Translations under genes and position numbers: made by a program
Notes under the pieces: model-generated
Database searches by the model: none
Seen by the model: the letters and a program-made list of their open reading frames with translations, nothing else
Told to the model about the DNA's origin: nothing
NCBI GenBank assembly: GCA_030867875.1
Contig: JAOWCC010001501.1
Coordinates: 21,047,524 to 21,111,523, forward strand
Source: Actinernus sp. WN-2022
Lineage: Eukaryota; Cnidaria; Anthozoa; Actiniaria; Actinernidae
DNA length: 64,000 nucleotides
Direction of reading: 5' to 3'
In this document: piece by piece, positions 1 through 11,726 of the stretch
Numbering within the stretch: position 1 is the first letter of the stretch
How the letters are laid out: each line of letters starts with the position of its first letter

Positions 1-134
1 AGGTCTTTAGATTTACAAGAAACGAAGAATTCAACGACTTCAAGGATCGTTGGGTTAGCTAAACAAACATCAATATATGCAAATTTTAATCGAATTCGAC
101 TTACCAAGTAAGTGTGACTCTTTACAATATTTAC

Positions 135-509
135 AAGAGTTCCTAAGGAGAGGAATCGCTCACTTAATTAATTCATGAAATGACCATATAAACTAACATA
201 AATTAGCAGTGGTTTTAAAATGTACAATTTTGACAGCATTTGAGCGACGATGGTTGTTTAGTGTAGTGGTTGCGACGTTTGCCTTACAAGTAGTCGGCAG
301 CGAGGTTCGAGTTCCAGAAAATCTCTCAAATTTTTTTTACCTCACCATTTTCTTCAGATTTTTTTGTTGAGAACCCTAGCTCTAGGTGGGTAAGATCTTG
401 TTTACTGACCGGTTAGGTTTTTTTTATTTTTCAGGGTAGGATTTTAGTTAGTTTATATTGTCATTTCATGAATAAATTAAGTGAGCGATTCCTCTCCTTA
501 GGAGCTCGT
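135..509. mobile_element. 375-bp inverted-repeat element with 9-bp target duplication (MULE-type MITE)
   Basis: The terminal inverted repeats are about 50 bp (left AAGAGTTCCTAAGGAGAGG, right complementary with few mismatches). The element is flanked by direct repeats AATATTTAC at 126-134 and 510-518. The 9-bp duplication and long termini suit a non-autonomous Mutator-like element. Removing it restores a continuous LINE sequence. It contains a tRNA-like segment. Confidence 0.8.
250..322 (+). pseudogene. tRNA-Val(TAC)-like sequence inside the MITE
   Basis: The segment has a D-arm/A-box (TTTAGTGTAGTGGTTG), an anticodon region CGTTTGCCTTACA with a TAC triplet, and a B-box GGTTCGAGTTCC. The 5' half resembles tRNA-Val(UAC). 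The anticodon 3' arm and acceptor stem no longer pair, so it is a tRNA remnant or SINE head carried by the transposon. Confidence 0.55.
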
Positions 510-1414
510 AATATTTACCTTCAGTAATTTAAGTAATCAAGAACTTAGTGCCGTGCTTGGCACTTGGTCCAGGGATTTAGATATTGACATTGATATATAC
601 AAAATGCTTCCTAATCCTGATAAACTTGATGAAAACGATCCTGACCTTATGATAAGTACAATAGTTTATGATTATTATTCAGCCACAAAAATAAATACTG
701 TCCTAGAAAGAGCCGGGCCGAAGGCCCTTTCTTTTTTCCACTGTAACATGAGAATCTTGACTAAGAATCTAACGCTATTACATGACCTTTTATTTACTCT
801 CTCAAAAATACCCGATGTGATGGCCGTAACTGAAACTAGACTAAACAAAAATTCAGTAACTAATATCGATATAGTAGGCTATATTTTTTTCCATACAGAT
901 TCGCCAACAGCGGCTGGTGGAGCTGGTATATATGTAACTAATGATTTGGTAACGATAGCCAGATCGGATATTACATCTGAATTTAATGTTAATCTTGTGG
1001 AATCTTGCTGGGTTGAAATAGACCCTGGCAATGCTAAAACTCATCTGATAATTGGTTGTATATAGTAGGCACCCTAAAGCGAACCATGACCTATTTAACG
1101 ATCTAGGAGACCAAAATATTGATTTCTTTAAAACTTTTAAATATGTCAACCATCAACCGACAGAAAAATATTTGGATATGCTATACACAAATAACTTTAT
1201 TCCAATTATAACAAAACTACTTAAACTACCTCTGGAATTGCGCTATATGATATTTCTGATCACCTACCAGTATTCTGCATAATTAATACTGCTGTCAAAA
1301 GAACTAAAGAAAAAATGTTGTACAGGGAATTTAAAAAATTGAATCAAGAAGCTTATTTAAACGACATAAATATATAAACTGGAGCAAGCTATTATACGAG
1401 AAGAATGATCTTAA
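510..1414 (+). pseudogene. LINE-1 fragment: AP-endonuclease domain of a CR1/L2-like retrotransposon
   Basis: This is the 5' piece of the broken LINE. Open sequence runs from the MITE edge through 1065, shifts frame, and returns to the first frame near 1240. Visible family motifs are SFFHCNMR at the domain start, AVTETRLN (catalytic Glu, about 823-840), HTDSPTAAGGAGIYV, and ISDHLPVF with the catalytic Asp-His at 1258-1263. The family endonuclease nicks target DNA to prime reverse transcription. At least two frameshifts make this copy dead. It ends at a TTAA where a transposon is inserted. Confidence 0.85.
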
Positions 1415-2758
1415 AGACCCTGTGTCCGAGCCCATGGTGCTTTGCGCGCGCAAATAATTTTCTTAGACTACGAAAATCAGAAAGATCGGTGTTATTATTA
1501 TGTGACTCTCGAATCTTTCGAAATCCATCTCTAGTTTGGGCCATCGTGTAATTATTTATAGAGATATATGTTTAACTGACTTTCTTTTATCTTAACTTTT
1601 GTATATATACCTTTTAAAATGAAACTTTAGTCGAATATTTCTTCGAATCCCGGTCTTGAGTGGCGAGTAGAGGTATGCCGAAGAAAGAACAGACAGCGAG
1701 GCGAAGCGACTCGACAAATAATCCTTCAGCAGTCCACATTTTACTTTCTCTAGGTCTACAAGAGAATACTTGTGGTTCAAAAGGATTACTACGTGAGTTT
1801 CCCGGGGATTTGCTGCACTAAGCGACCGGCGGGCTTCGTTGGAAATACAAAGCAACCACTTCTGGCATGATTCAAGATCATTCATCATAATTTCGCACGG
1901 CTCGATCAGCTCCACTGAGGTGTTACGACTTATCTGTATCTGTATATGTTTTGCATTTTTATTAGCAGAGAAAGCAATGCTCTTAACATTTTTTTTCATC
2001 CTCCAGTACGTCCAGAAAGTCTTTCTACCAAAACTACGACCGCGGGTCAAACTCCAATCTGCCGAGTTCAGCTGTTACTTCGCTGTGAGTTTGACTCGAG
2101 TGCGAGTACGACATTTGATTTTGCACTCAAAATATATCATTCGCAAGGAAACTAGAGATCTTCAAATACAGCTAAACAATACTGGAGACATGAAAACAAG
2201 GTAACAAGAGTATGTGTTTGCTTGTAGAGTTGTGAAAAGACGCACTCGTAAACCGAATTAGAATCTAAAGGTAGTACAACTGGCATCCTGTCGAGTACTG
2301 TTCAAATCATATTCGAAGCATCCGGGAAAAATTCGTGGGCTCGATTGGGTTTTTAATCCGGTAGAAATTATGAAATTCGTTATCCAATGTGTATGTGTAC
2401 TTCTTTTATGAAACTTATAAACAATCGAGAGCATTTTAGTTTGACTAAAAGCTGGCCTTTAAAGGCCCAGTACGGACCTTGATGCTTTGCGCGCCGCGTA
2501 CCTCAAAGCCGCCATTTGTCGCAGTTGAAAATTGCTCTCTTTTCAACCGCTCTATGCGATCCACTTCCATCGGCCGTTTTTCTAATCTGAATTTCAGTAT
2601 ATTTATTTTCACATGTTGCCAAATTGTAAGGCATCATTTCTATAGCATTTTAAAGACATTTAGGTCGTAATGTAGGTGAAATTTGTGTTACGAACAATGC
2701 GATGTATGTTTATGGGGAAGGCATCATGGCGGAACCGTCGGTAGGAAGACCACGTTAG

Positions 2759-2914
2759 CCTGGTTCTGTTCGGAAAATAAGACTTTGTTCTTCTGTATTT
2801 TACGGCCGGAATGAGAGGAAGCCACATATGGGTTTTGCAGGAAAAAGAATCGGTGTTTTTGCGTTGTGTAATGCCACTGTCGTCAACGGTATTAAGCAGT
2901 CGTCAGTGATATTG
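2759..2914 (+). other. Short open frame with protein-like composition, unidentified
   Basis: Inside the inner TTAA element a frame stays open for 51 codons and includes GRNERKPHMGFAGKRIGVFA. Nearby is an ATGGCGGAACC context at 2726. It may be a remnant of the element's own protein or of a captured gene. I cannot assign a family. Confidence 0.2.
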
Positions 2915-3701
2915 TAAATTGCCAATTGGAGAGTTATTCACCGCAAGAGATATCGATTCCACTGGCATGGCTGGAGTGGTCAAAGAGGAAAGGAATCATT
3001 TTACTATCATGACAAGTTTCAAGTCGATGCTATAGAAGTGCAATGGATTTAAAAAGCCGTAGTTTTTGATGAGCCGATGGGCATGATTTGGGAGTTTGTG
3101 AAAATTTATGTGAACCCACAACAAACAGTCTGAACAACTATAAAGGTAAAATGACAGAATACTGTTACGTTCATTAAAACAATTTACCAGAGACTTTTTC
3201 TGAATTCAAAACTAAATTAATTATTAAGTTGAAACATACTGGTACTGCTGTGCAAAATATATATATATACATATATAGTAAAAATATTGTAGGGTGGTGG
3301 AAGGATTTTGCAAGAATATAGCCCAAACATTTATACTTGGCTACCTGCACTACCGTATACATGTATGCATTTCAGTGATCTGCTGAGAGGGACAATATTA
3401 GAAACTTCACATTATAGCAAAGTTATTTTATAAAAAATGTTGATTCTAACTATGGAGTGGCAAATTGGAACAATTTGAGTGTTGATAATGCTAAAACAAA
3501 CCTATAAATTAGTTTTTTTTATAAACAAAGCAGGACAAGTGATTCTAAGTCCCAGCATCTAATTGGTAAAAGAAGCATTTAATTAAAGTTGGAAGTATAG
3601 TGGTTTTAATAAAATCAAGGGTACTGTACAGGCTGTTGCTTATCGTCACTGATATTTACTAGCAACTAGTGTATTCGACTCAATGTACATGTACTGTAAA
3701 A

Positions 3702-3830
3702 TGAAGGGCTGTGTGTAAAAAGGGTGTAAGTGATTCTTAATCACATTCTAAATTCTCCCTTAGAAAACAAAGAAATTGAAGGAGAATTTGATCAAGAGCC
3801 ACTTACGCCCTTTTTGCACACAGGCCTTCA
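3702..3830. mobile_element. 129-bp palindromic MITE
   Basis: The left arm TGAAGGGCTGTGTGTAAAAA is matched by the complement of the right end across about 48 bp, with a short loop near 3765. The arms have several compensated differences, as expected for an old short inverted-repeat transposon. Confidence 0.7.
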
Positions 3831-4206
3831 AATATACATAACTATTCTAAAATAATACAAAAAGTAGGTTTAAGATAAAAAAATTAAGATAATATGCATA
3901 TCTACATTGTAGACAAAGAGATACATGTAATATAGAGTACATTGAGTACAGGAAATCATTGTAGCAAAAGCTAAACAATGTCCACAAATAAGCAATATTC
4001 CACTAGCAACAGGTGTCATGAGATTTTACGCACATCGAAAAAAATCTAGCATTTTGTAAGTGCATCAAATCAAAAATCAAATATTTTGTTTACCCTCTGA
4101 TATTACATTTAAGGCTTAATTAGGCCTCTAGCAGATCGTATTAATGATCCGAACATTCTCCACACACTTTCACTACATTCAATGTTTACAACTCACATGT
4201 TGATAT

Positions 4207-4355
4207 TTACAGAGGGATGAAAACCGGAGAACAACCTTCAAAGCATGGATGAAAATCAACAAACTCAACTCACATAATGGTGTATCCGGGATTCGAACCC
4301 GAGTCACAATAGTGGGAGGCGAACACTAATACACTGCACCACGCAGCTCTCCCAT
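4207..4355 (-). mobile_element. tRNA-headed SINE (Gly-like head)
   Basis: On the minus strand an A-box-like GTGGTGCAGTGTATTAG, a TTCGCCTCCCAC anticodon region and a B-box GGGTTCGAATCCCGG are followed by a body including AACTCAACTCACAT and ACCGGAGAA (plus-strand sense). The tRNA part resembles tRNA-Gly(CCC). The body motif recurs at 19443-19556, showing that it is a dispersed family. Confidence 0.65.
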
Positions 4356-5346
4356 GAGCCTAATATACAGTCCTGGAGCCTGATTGAGCTACATGTAACC
4401 AGGATTAAGGGTTTGTTAGTGCATTTCTAACTAGTTGTAATATTAGAGTGCAGAATGACATGTTTTACCAAAAGAACCAGAATCCTCTGGATTAGATGCT
4501 AATCAAGCTTCAAACAAGGGCTCTGCTATATAGTTTTCAAGTTTTAGGAAAAAGGGATAAAATACTTGAGATTAAAATAATATGACATATTGACGTTTTT
4601 AATATCCATAAAACTTCACAGTCCTATAAATTTTATCCTACCCTCTTCATTTCTGGCCTTGTAGTCATAATACTGTACATGATCCCAGCTACATTTACCT
4701 ATTTAAAGGGGGTGGGGATGTGCAGCAAGAATGATGTGTGCGATTTGCTTTGGTATTTCAGAAGTTTTTATCAGAAAATAAATCAGAACAATATTATTAC
4801 ATGTACGCTGTAACTAAGCCTGGTAACTCCAGTAGAATATAGCAAATTAATATTGCCTGGTTCAAAAAATACTATTGATTTTGAGGGTCAGTGTTATCTT
4901 ACCCCAGAATATAAAAAAAAAAGTGTTTTTCGTGATCCAACATTAAGCTGGAGCCAATCAGCTATCTTAGGACCAATTTATTTGACATATATATTGAATC
5001 CAAGCATTGTACCCAACCTGACCGAGGCCTGAGGTTAGGCTCTAAGCGAAAGGAGGCCTTTGTTACATTTAATAAATCAGTAATTCATTAATATGTATAT
5101 TTCTGATTTACCTGACAGAAGGGATATAGACACCAATGGAAATCTGTTCCATATTCGGCAGTATCCCACAGGTTGTATCAATTTTTTTCCACTGCCATAA
5201 TGTGCTGTATACGCACTCTGAACAGATTCCAGTTTTGCCATCAAAATATTGTGATGCAGCACATGTACCAAGTGAGGTGTGTTCTTTATTTAGTTTGGCA
5301 TGGGATAAAATAGTTCTGCAATGTTTTCTTGTGGTATCCATGAATA

Positions 5347-5398
5347 TTCCACTCCCCCCTCCCCCCCCACCCCCCACCCCCCACCCCACCCCACCTAC
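5347..5398. repeat. Poly-C tract with G-quadruplex potential on the minus strand
   Basis: About 50 bp of runs of C separated by single A or T give eight or so G-runs on the minus strand. This satisfies the simple G4 pattern and also causes artefactual Gly- and Pro-rich open frames. Confidence 0.8.
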
Positions 5399-6259
5399 TG
5401 CTAAATAATGTACGGTCCCTAAGGGCTTGTGTGTATACTGAAAAATCAAGTTACTAACATTTCAGGATTAGTAAGTAATTAACAGGGGACTTTAATAATC
5501 TTTGTGTGTCTGTAACAAGCTAAAAATATTCAATACAAAGTTGGTAATCACTTCGTATTTTTTGTATTTGCATTGATGTAGACACTCATAGAATCTGCAA
5601 ACAAATGCAGGTTTAGTAAAACTAAAAGTGGAAACAACAATATAGATAATATTGATAACTAATTTCTTAGTCTTGATTTGTCCAGAAACCCATATAGCTG
5701 CATATACTGTGCTGTCATTGGGGTATCATAACTTTATCTTTCAAACACACAGAATTATGGCATTGGATTTTGATGCAGATCAACCTCCAAAATTTCACGA
5801 TCTACACAAAATAATCTTTGAAAATGTGAAGGTGGTGATGAATGTCACCCTCTCTAAAGCAGACAATTCCCATTTATCTGCAAATATACCACAATGGTGA
5901 TTATTTATTGCCCATTTCTTGGCAAAGTCCATACTTCCTCTTCCCACCCTTTTCCTGAAACAAATAGAATATTTCTTATCAAAGGTACAAAAAAAGGAAA
6001 GCAACCTAAAATATGACACTGGAGGTATAGTGTTCAATTTAATTAAACTACTACTGTCCAATTGTGCACCTTTTACATTGTAGGGGAAGGGGGTGGCTAT
6101 TAAAAAGTCCTGTGGGAAAGGGAAAAATGCTGAAAAGAGGAAGTGCATGCACATTAAAAACAATTCTGCTTACTCCGAGTGACTACAAATGACAATTTGT
6201 GCAAGATAAATATCTCCCTAGCCATTTCCTATATAATGAACAGCTTGCACTCAAATAAT

Positions 6260-6479
6260 TTGCTATAAAAAAAAAAACATTTCAAAGGATGCATTTCTTT
6301 TGCCATGCAGCTAATGGTAATAAATAATATTGCAGCAATCCTATTGGGTAAACTGTACTGGAATAATGATGCAATTTGCTATAAAAAAATAAAAATAAGG
6401 ATGCATTCCTTTTGCCATGAAGCTATGGAAATAAATATATTGCAGCAATCCTCTTGGGTAAACTGGAATAATGATGTAA
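6260..6479 (+). repeat. Two-copy direct repeat of about 110 bp
   Basis: Two consecutive segments (about 6260-6374 and 6375-6479) share TTTGCTATAAAA, AGGATGCATT, CTTTTGCCATG, TATTGCAGCAATCCT and TGGGTAAACTG in the same order. They differ by small indels, so this is an old local duplication inside the TTAA element. Confidence 0.75.
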
Positions 6480-7245
6480 TGAACGATAGAGAACATATGT
6501 GCTCCTCATTGTCCCAACAACAACGACCTGAGCACTTTATGCGATTCTGTACAACTTGTACGTCCTATTCGAACCGCCAATTCCCCATAAACGAATTTTC
6601 TATTAGGAACAACGTAAAAATGGACAGAGTTGCCTTATTTTAGCTTACCTTATTTGTTAGCTTTGCTTCTGTCATATAAAGCTCAAAGGTTTGCATTTGG
6701 CCTTGTTCTCGCGTAAACTTTATATACATGCAAGTACCCCTTCCTCCATTCGTGGCACATTGACTTTGGTACTGCACTTGGCTTTGTTATTATGGTTCTT
6801 GGGTAGTAAAAGGAAAAGGTAAACACCGACAGCGACCATTACGAATCAAGAGAATGAGTAAATTCAACTTTCGTTTTCTCCGGCCTGATTCTCACAAATG
6901 TTTACTCCGCCTGCAACAATGGAGCCGTAAGCACTCTAACTACGTTGTTAATCTTCTACCAACACCACACGATTGATAACGAAGAGTTGATTTATACTAG
7001 TTTCCGTGTTTTGCTAACATGCAAACAAATGACAAAGGTGTAACAGAAGGACGATGTTCTACTTCGGCACAAAGAGAATCGCACGCGAGGCTATAACAAT
7101 AGAAGCCTCGGTTTCATGAAAATAAAACAAAAACAGAGGCGCGCAAAGCACCAAGGTCCGTACTGGGCCTTTAACTATGCGGCCGTTGATAAACAAACTA
7201 ATCATAACATTCGCGCAAAGCACCATGGGCTCGGACACAGGGTCT

Positions 7246-7951
7246 TTAATGAAGCAACTTCAAATGTAATTAATGCCATAAATGAAATAACAAATAAGCA
7301 TGCTCCATACAAAATAGTGCCACGAAGTAAGTTAAAACAATTAACTAAACCCTGGATAACCAACGGCATTCTAAAATCAATTAAGACTAAGCAGAAAATG
7401 TATCGCAAACATTTTCTTTCTAATGATATGGAAAAGGTAAATAAATATAAGAAATTATCTAACAAACTGAATCGAATAAAAATACAGAGTAAAACACAGT
7501 ACTACTATAAACATTTTGAGATATGTAAAAATAACTTAAAAACCACCTGGAAATTGATTGGAACACTAATTAAACGAAAAACCAAAGGTCAACTATACCC
7601 AACTAGACTTACAAGAAATAACAAGATATATACTAATAAATTAGACATACCAGCCTGGCTAATTTAATTAAACCGTCAATGAGAATCCGACTGACTATAT
7701 TCATAATTCACCAACTTCAAGTTTCGTTATGTCTCCCGTTATTGAACAACAAGTCTGTGAACTTTTTCAAGGCTTAAAGGATAATAAAAATTAAGGCCTC
7801 TATAGATATTCCTAATAAATAAATAAAAATAATAAATAAAACAATTTCACCGCATTTTACCTATATCTACAATGAATCAATTAAAACAGGTGTTGTGCCT
7901 GATATACTGAAAATATTTGCAGTTACTCCAATTTATAAAAGTGATATAGTT
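7246..7951 (+). pseudogene. LINE-1 fragment: linker between endonuclease and reverse transcriptase
   Basis: The open sequence to 7666 encodes NEATSNVINAINEI, NKHAPYKI, KPWITNGILKSIKTKQKMY and WKLIGTLIKR, typical of the region upstream of RT in CR1/L2/Jockey LINEs. It then continues with stops and frameshifts to PDILKIFAVTPIYKSD, the first RT block, where another element is inserted. It is the same LINE as the 510-1414 piece. Confidence 0.85.
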
Positions 7952-9001
7952 GGACCGTCAGGATTTTGATTCCAAGTTGACTTGAGATGGACGCCAATCG
8001 TATTTTTACCAGTTTTATTTAGTAAACGACATAATTCGATCTGAAAGCATACATATATTGACTTTAGGACATTTAGATATTTAGCGGTGAAATCGCGCAA
8101 CCTATACAATGATTGAAATAACATGTAATTTACTTACTTCTATGCGATATCCAAATCAAGCAACTAGTTACAGTGTATTCTCCAGTAATTTCAGGTTAGC
8201 AGTAATTCAGGTTAGCAGAAATTCAGGTTAGCAGTAATTCAGGTTAGCAGTAATTCAGGTTAGCAGTAATTCAGGTTAGCAGTAATTCAGGTTAGCAGAA
8301 ATTCAGGTTAGCAGTAATTCAGGTTAGCAGTAATTCAGGTTAGCAGTAATTCAGGTTAGCAGTAATTCAGGTTAGCAGTAATTCAGGTTAGCAGTAATTC
8401 AGGTTAGCAGTAATTCAGGTTAGCAGTAATTCAGGTTAGCAGTAATTCAGGTTAGCAGTAATTCAGGTTAGCAGTAATTCAAGTTAGCAGTAATTCAGGT
8501 TAGCAGTAATTCAGGTTAGCAGTAATTCAGGTTAGCAGTAATTTCAGGTTAGCAGTAATTTCAGGTTAGCAGTAATTTCAGGTTAGCAGTAATTCAGGTT
8601 AGCAGTAATTCAGGTTAGCAGTAATTCAGGTTAGCAGTAATTCAGGTTAGCAGTAATTTAGGTTAGCAGTAATTCAGGTTAGCAGTAATTCAGGTTAGCA
8701 GTAATTCAGGTTAGCAGTAATTCAGGTTAGCAGAAATTTCAGGTTAGCAGTAATTCAGGTTAGCAGTAATTTCAGGTTAGCAGTAATTCAGGTTAGCAGT
8801 AATTCAGGTTAGCATTGATCCTTATAGTCTCACGTGTTGCGTACTCCGTATTACTTTGAGCGCGTTCTATTTCTTGTCGTGTAAAATACAATTAACTACA
8901 GAGGAGAAACGCCTATCAAATTACTGTCAATTATGAATATATATATTATCTTGTCAGCAAACAAACGCAGCAGTAATTAAATCCGTGTTTTACGCGAAAC
9001 A
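7952..9001. mobile_element. 1.05-kb insertion carrying a minisatellite, flanked by ATAGTT
   Basis: The LINE RT reading stops at IYKSD and resumes at VTDPYNYRP across this block. ATAGTT occurs at both edges (7946-7951 and 9002-9007), a possible 6-bp target duplication. No terminal inverted repeat is visible. About 60% of the block is tandem repeat. Its class is uncertain. Confidence 0.6.
8184..8814 (+). repeat. 16-bp minisatellite, about 39 units
   Basis: The unit is GTTAGCAGTAATTCAG. Nearly every copy is perfect; variants are an extra T (ATTTCAG), CAGAAATT for CAGTAATT, and one AAGTTAGC. Variant units recur in blocks, which indicates segmental amplification. There are no unique spacers, so this is not a CRISPR array. 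Confidence 0.97.
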
Positions 9002-9189
9002 ATAGTTACTGATCCTTATAATTATAGACCGATATCAACATTTTCACCATTTGCAAAAATATTAGAGAGATCAGTTAATATCATTTTTGGGAAAAAATGT
9101 ATCCTATTTGATCACCAGTTTGGTTTTAGAAAAGGATACTCCACAGAACAAGCAATACTTGAATTAACGGATCAGTTAAAAACTGCTAT
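9002..9189 (+). pseudogene. LINE-1 fragment: reverse transcriptase fingers
   Basis: This short piece encodes DPYNYRPISTFSPFAKILER, then FDHQFGFRKGYSTEQAILEL, the canonical NYRPIS and QFGFR blocks of LINE reverse transcriptases. It breaks at LKTAI where the BEL element is inserted, and the frame continues at 15075 with DNKQLTCGLFLDFSKAF. Confidence 0.9.
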
Positions 9190-9442
9190 TGTCAAAAACG
9201 TAGAGACGTTTCCTTTAAATTCACCTTTATTCGCTTGATTCACAAATTATCTCCGTTCTCTCGCTCACAATCACAAAGCTCACAATTTCTACAAAGCTCG
9301 TAACTAGATACCTATGTGACACACCCCCTATTGTAACTTGTATTTGTCATAACACGTTTACTGTGTTATATGATCAATTGAAAACCCGATCAAATATCAA
9401 TCATGCAAATTCCTTCTAAATATAGTAATGCAGTTTCCGTCA
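9190..9442 (-). repeat. BEL element 3' LTR
   Basis: It matches the other LTR over its whole length. On the element's strand it follows a purine-rich GGGGAGTG tract (9443-9450), as expected for plus-strand priming. Confidence 0.93.
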
Positions 9443-9545
9443 CACTCCCCAATATGGCTCGTTAACGAGGCATGTGGAAACTGGCTCTAACAAAACGTAT
9501 TGATGTATAATGTTCGCAAGTGTTATATACTAGTGCTTGTAATGT

Positions 9546-10986
9546 TCAATCCTTCTGTTCATCGCTTAGTAAGTCTTGTAGACGCACTCCAGCTGCAACT
9601 GCTGCATCCCGTCTACGCCTGAAGACAGGCGCGTTGGGATTCAAAGGCGCCTGCAAGTCAGTCGGCTCTCCCCTGTCGCATGACAGCTCTAGTGGGTACA
9701 GATGCTGGACCGCTCTCTCTGAGTAATTCTTGCCAGCTCGCAACCTGGATGCGCGTACAACTCCGTCCCGTCCCACTATAATACTCTCTACGATTCCGAG
9801 TGGCCAGTGGTTGCGGTTCCGCTCTGACGACTTGATTATTACAACATCGCTGACCGCAAGCTGGTTGTCGTTGTGGTTGCCGTGTTTCAGACGATGGCGC
9901 TCACGCAGTGCTCTCATATACTCTGACGTCCAACGACGCCACATCGTGTCCTTGGTCCTCTTTAGAAACTTAGCCCGTTTCCTCAGATCTCTCTCGTCTT
10001 GATGGTAGGGTTCAAGCTCCGGCAGGTTGATCGAGTTGGTGAACAGTAGTGAATTGGGTGTTAGCGTCGGCAGTTGTACATCCTCCTCTAGATAACTCAG
10101 TGGTCGATTGTTGAGGTTGACCTCGATGTCGAGCAGAACCTCGCTGAGCTCATCCCACCTAAGAAGCCCTTGTCCCACTGTCTTGTAGAACGCATCCTTC
10201 ATCAGACCTATCAGGCGCTCAAATTGCCCGCCCCACCACCACCACCACGGGGCACGACTGAGGTTGAACTGCCAAGATACGGACAGATTACAGAGGAACT
10301 CGTTCATTTCCTCGTCCTTGCGCACCTTCTTCAACCACTTCTCTGCAGAAACAAAGGTCTTCCCGTTGTCTAAATAGACCTTCGACGGTCTCCCTCTCCT
10401 CGCTATTAGGCGCTTGAAGCTCTTTATGAACTCACTTGTTTCCAGATTAGGCAAGAGTTCTAGAAACACTCCTCGCGTCAGACTTCTGGAGTACAATACT
10501 ATATACGCTTTCCGCTCCCCTTTCCCTTTGCTAAGGTACTTTACCGGACCTGCAAAATATACCCCAATCACGTCGAAGGGTGTGCTACCTTCGGTTCTCG
10601 CTCTCGGTAAAGGACTTGGTGGCGGACTTTTCATAGCGATGGCTCGAAATCTCTTACAGCCCCAGCGCTGCTTCAGGATTCTCTTTGCAAGTTTGCGGAG
10701 ACGAGGCACCCAGTATCTCTCGAACCTTCGCCATTGTCAGACCAATCCCTCCATGTAAGGTGGTCACGTGCTCACGTTGTACAAGCTTAGCTGTAAAAAG
10801 AGCAGAATCAGGTAAGTAGATTGGATACTCACCCTGAATGCGACCTCGGCATTCCAACACTCCTTCGGAATTCAACTGAAGGTTCAGTTGTTCTTTATCA
10901 TCAGCAAAGGTGATTGCGCTTGTTCCCTGACGTTGTGCTCTCTTGACCCAGAAGAGCTCCTGAGCAGATATCTCTTGTGCGGTCAA
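9546..10986 (-). pseudogene. BEL integrase, two frames, first catalytic Asp substituted
   Basis: The N-terminal piece (10986-10654) ends in the zinc-binding region, including HVTTLHGGIGLTMAKVR. The core (10709-9546) has DVIGVYFAGPVKY, YLDNGKTF and GGQFERLIGLMK. Family members usually read GVDFAGP at the first motif; here that Asp is Tyr (codon 10559-10557), which should abolish strand transfer. The C-terminus includes PLGIVESIIVGRDGVVR, the usual SH3-like tail. Multiple breaks confirm inactivity. Confidence 0.88.
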
Positions 10987-11168
10987 AGTTCCCTGGATCT
11001 TGTCGGAAGGGTGTCGAGAGTTGTGTATGAACCGCGAGATCCACGCACAAACCCTCGTGGCTTTAAGTCATCGCTTCCTTCGACTCCGACCGCGAAAAGT
11101 TCTCGTTGAACCCTCCTCTCCGCGTTGCTGTCATTACTCGGTCGCGTCACGATTTCCACTTAGTCGGA

Positions 11169-11726
11169 TCAGCCAGCCATGTCTTGTGGTCCGTTCCACC
11201 ACAGTTCTGCACCCGTCACGCCGCCTCCCCGACTGCCAAGGTCAGCCGGGTTGTTGGTTGTAGGCACGTGGCGCCATAGTGTATTCGGGTGACTTTGTAT
11301 CTTCAGTACACGATTCGCCACGAATTGTCGATACTTCCCCCCTTGGTCGTTTAACCAGTGCAATGCTACAGTACTATCTAGCCAGCACTGAATATCGTTG
11401 GCCATGTTAAAACCCTCGAATGCCTTGCGCACGTTCACAGCCAGATTGACCGCCATATGTCCCGCCACAAGCTCTAAGCGAGGGATAGTTAATCCCTGCT
11501 TTGCAAGGCGAGATTTGGCAGCCACCAAATCTTGAGTAACACCCGATGCTTGTGTTACAACAGCGTAAACTGCGGCACTCACTCCGCGTCCGCTCGCATC
11601 ACCGAACGCGTGCAGTTTAAGTTCCTCAATTGTCTCCTGGTATTTAGCAAGACTGTGTGGTAACGATACTGTTTCCGGCAGCCCGCGTTCCCACACTAAC
11701 CATTGCCTAGCAACCGGTTCTGGCAA
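11169..11726 (-). pseudogene. BEL RNase H region
   Basis: The frame encodes LHAFGDASGRGVSAAVYAV (first acidic residue), VAAKSRLAKQGLTIPRLEL and IQCWLDSTVALHWL, the BEL/Pao RNase H pattern. It ends after PADLGSRG. It is out of frame with RT and with the following integrase pieces. Confidence 0.85.

Larger units (their letters stand above)
2463..7170. mobile_element. Inner TTAA-flanked DNA transposon nested in the outer one
   Basis: The terminal inverted repeat AGGCCCAGTACGGACC starts at 2463 with its complement ending at 7170. TTAA lies at 2459-2462 and 7171-7174. The termini differ from the outer element, but both continue into TGCTTTGCGCGC, so they may be related families. Most of the 4.7 kb is non-coding. 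No transposase motif was recognised, so this copy is probably non-autonomous or decayed. Confidence 0.78.
1415..7245. mobile_element. Outer TTAA-flanked DNA transposon (piggyBac/Kolobok-type termini)
   Basis: The near-perfect terminal inverted repeat begins AGACCCTGTGTCCGAGCC at 1415 and ends with its complement at 7245, with TTAA at 1411-1414 and 7246-7249. Joining across one TTAA restores the LINE frame (NDL, then NEATSNVI). TTAA duplication is characteristic of piggyBac and Kolobok elements. About 1.1 kb of its own sequence remains (1415-2458 and 7175-7245); the rest is a second element. I see no recognisable transposase. Confidence 0.8.

Noticed and set aside
1592..2204. Overlapping open frames on both strands inside the outer TTAA element
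   Set aside because: No transposase motif (no DDD or DDE pattern, no Cys-rich finger) and low-complexity composition.
5108..5449. Gly-rich or Pro-rich small proteins
   Set aside because: They come from translating the poly-C tract in a non-coding transposon interior.
8184..8814. Regular short repeats as a CRISPR array
   Set aside because: There is no spacer between the 16-bp units and the context is eukaryotic; it is a minisatellite.
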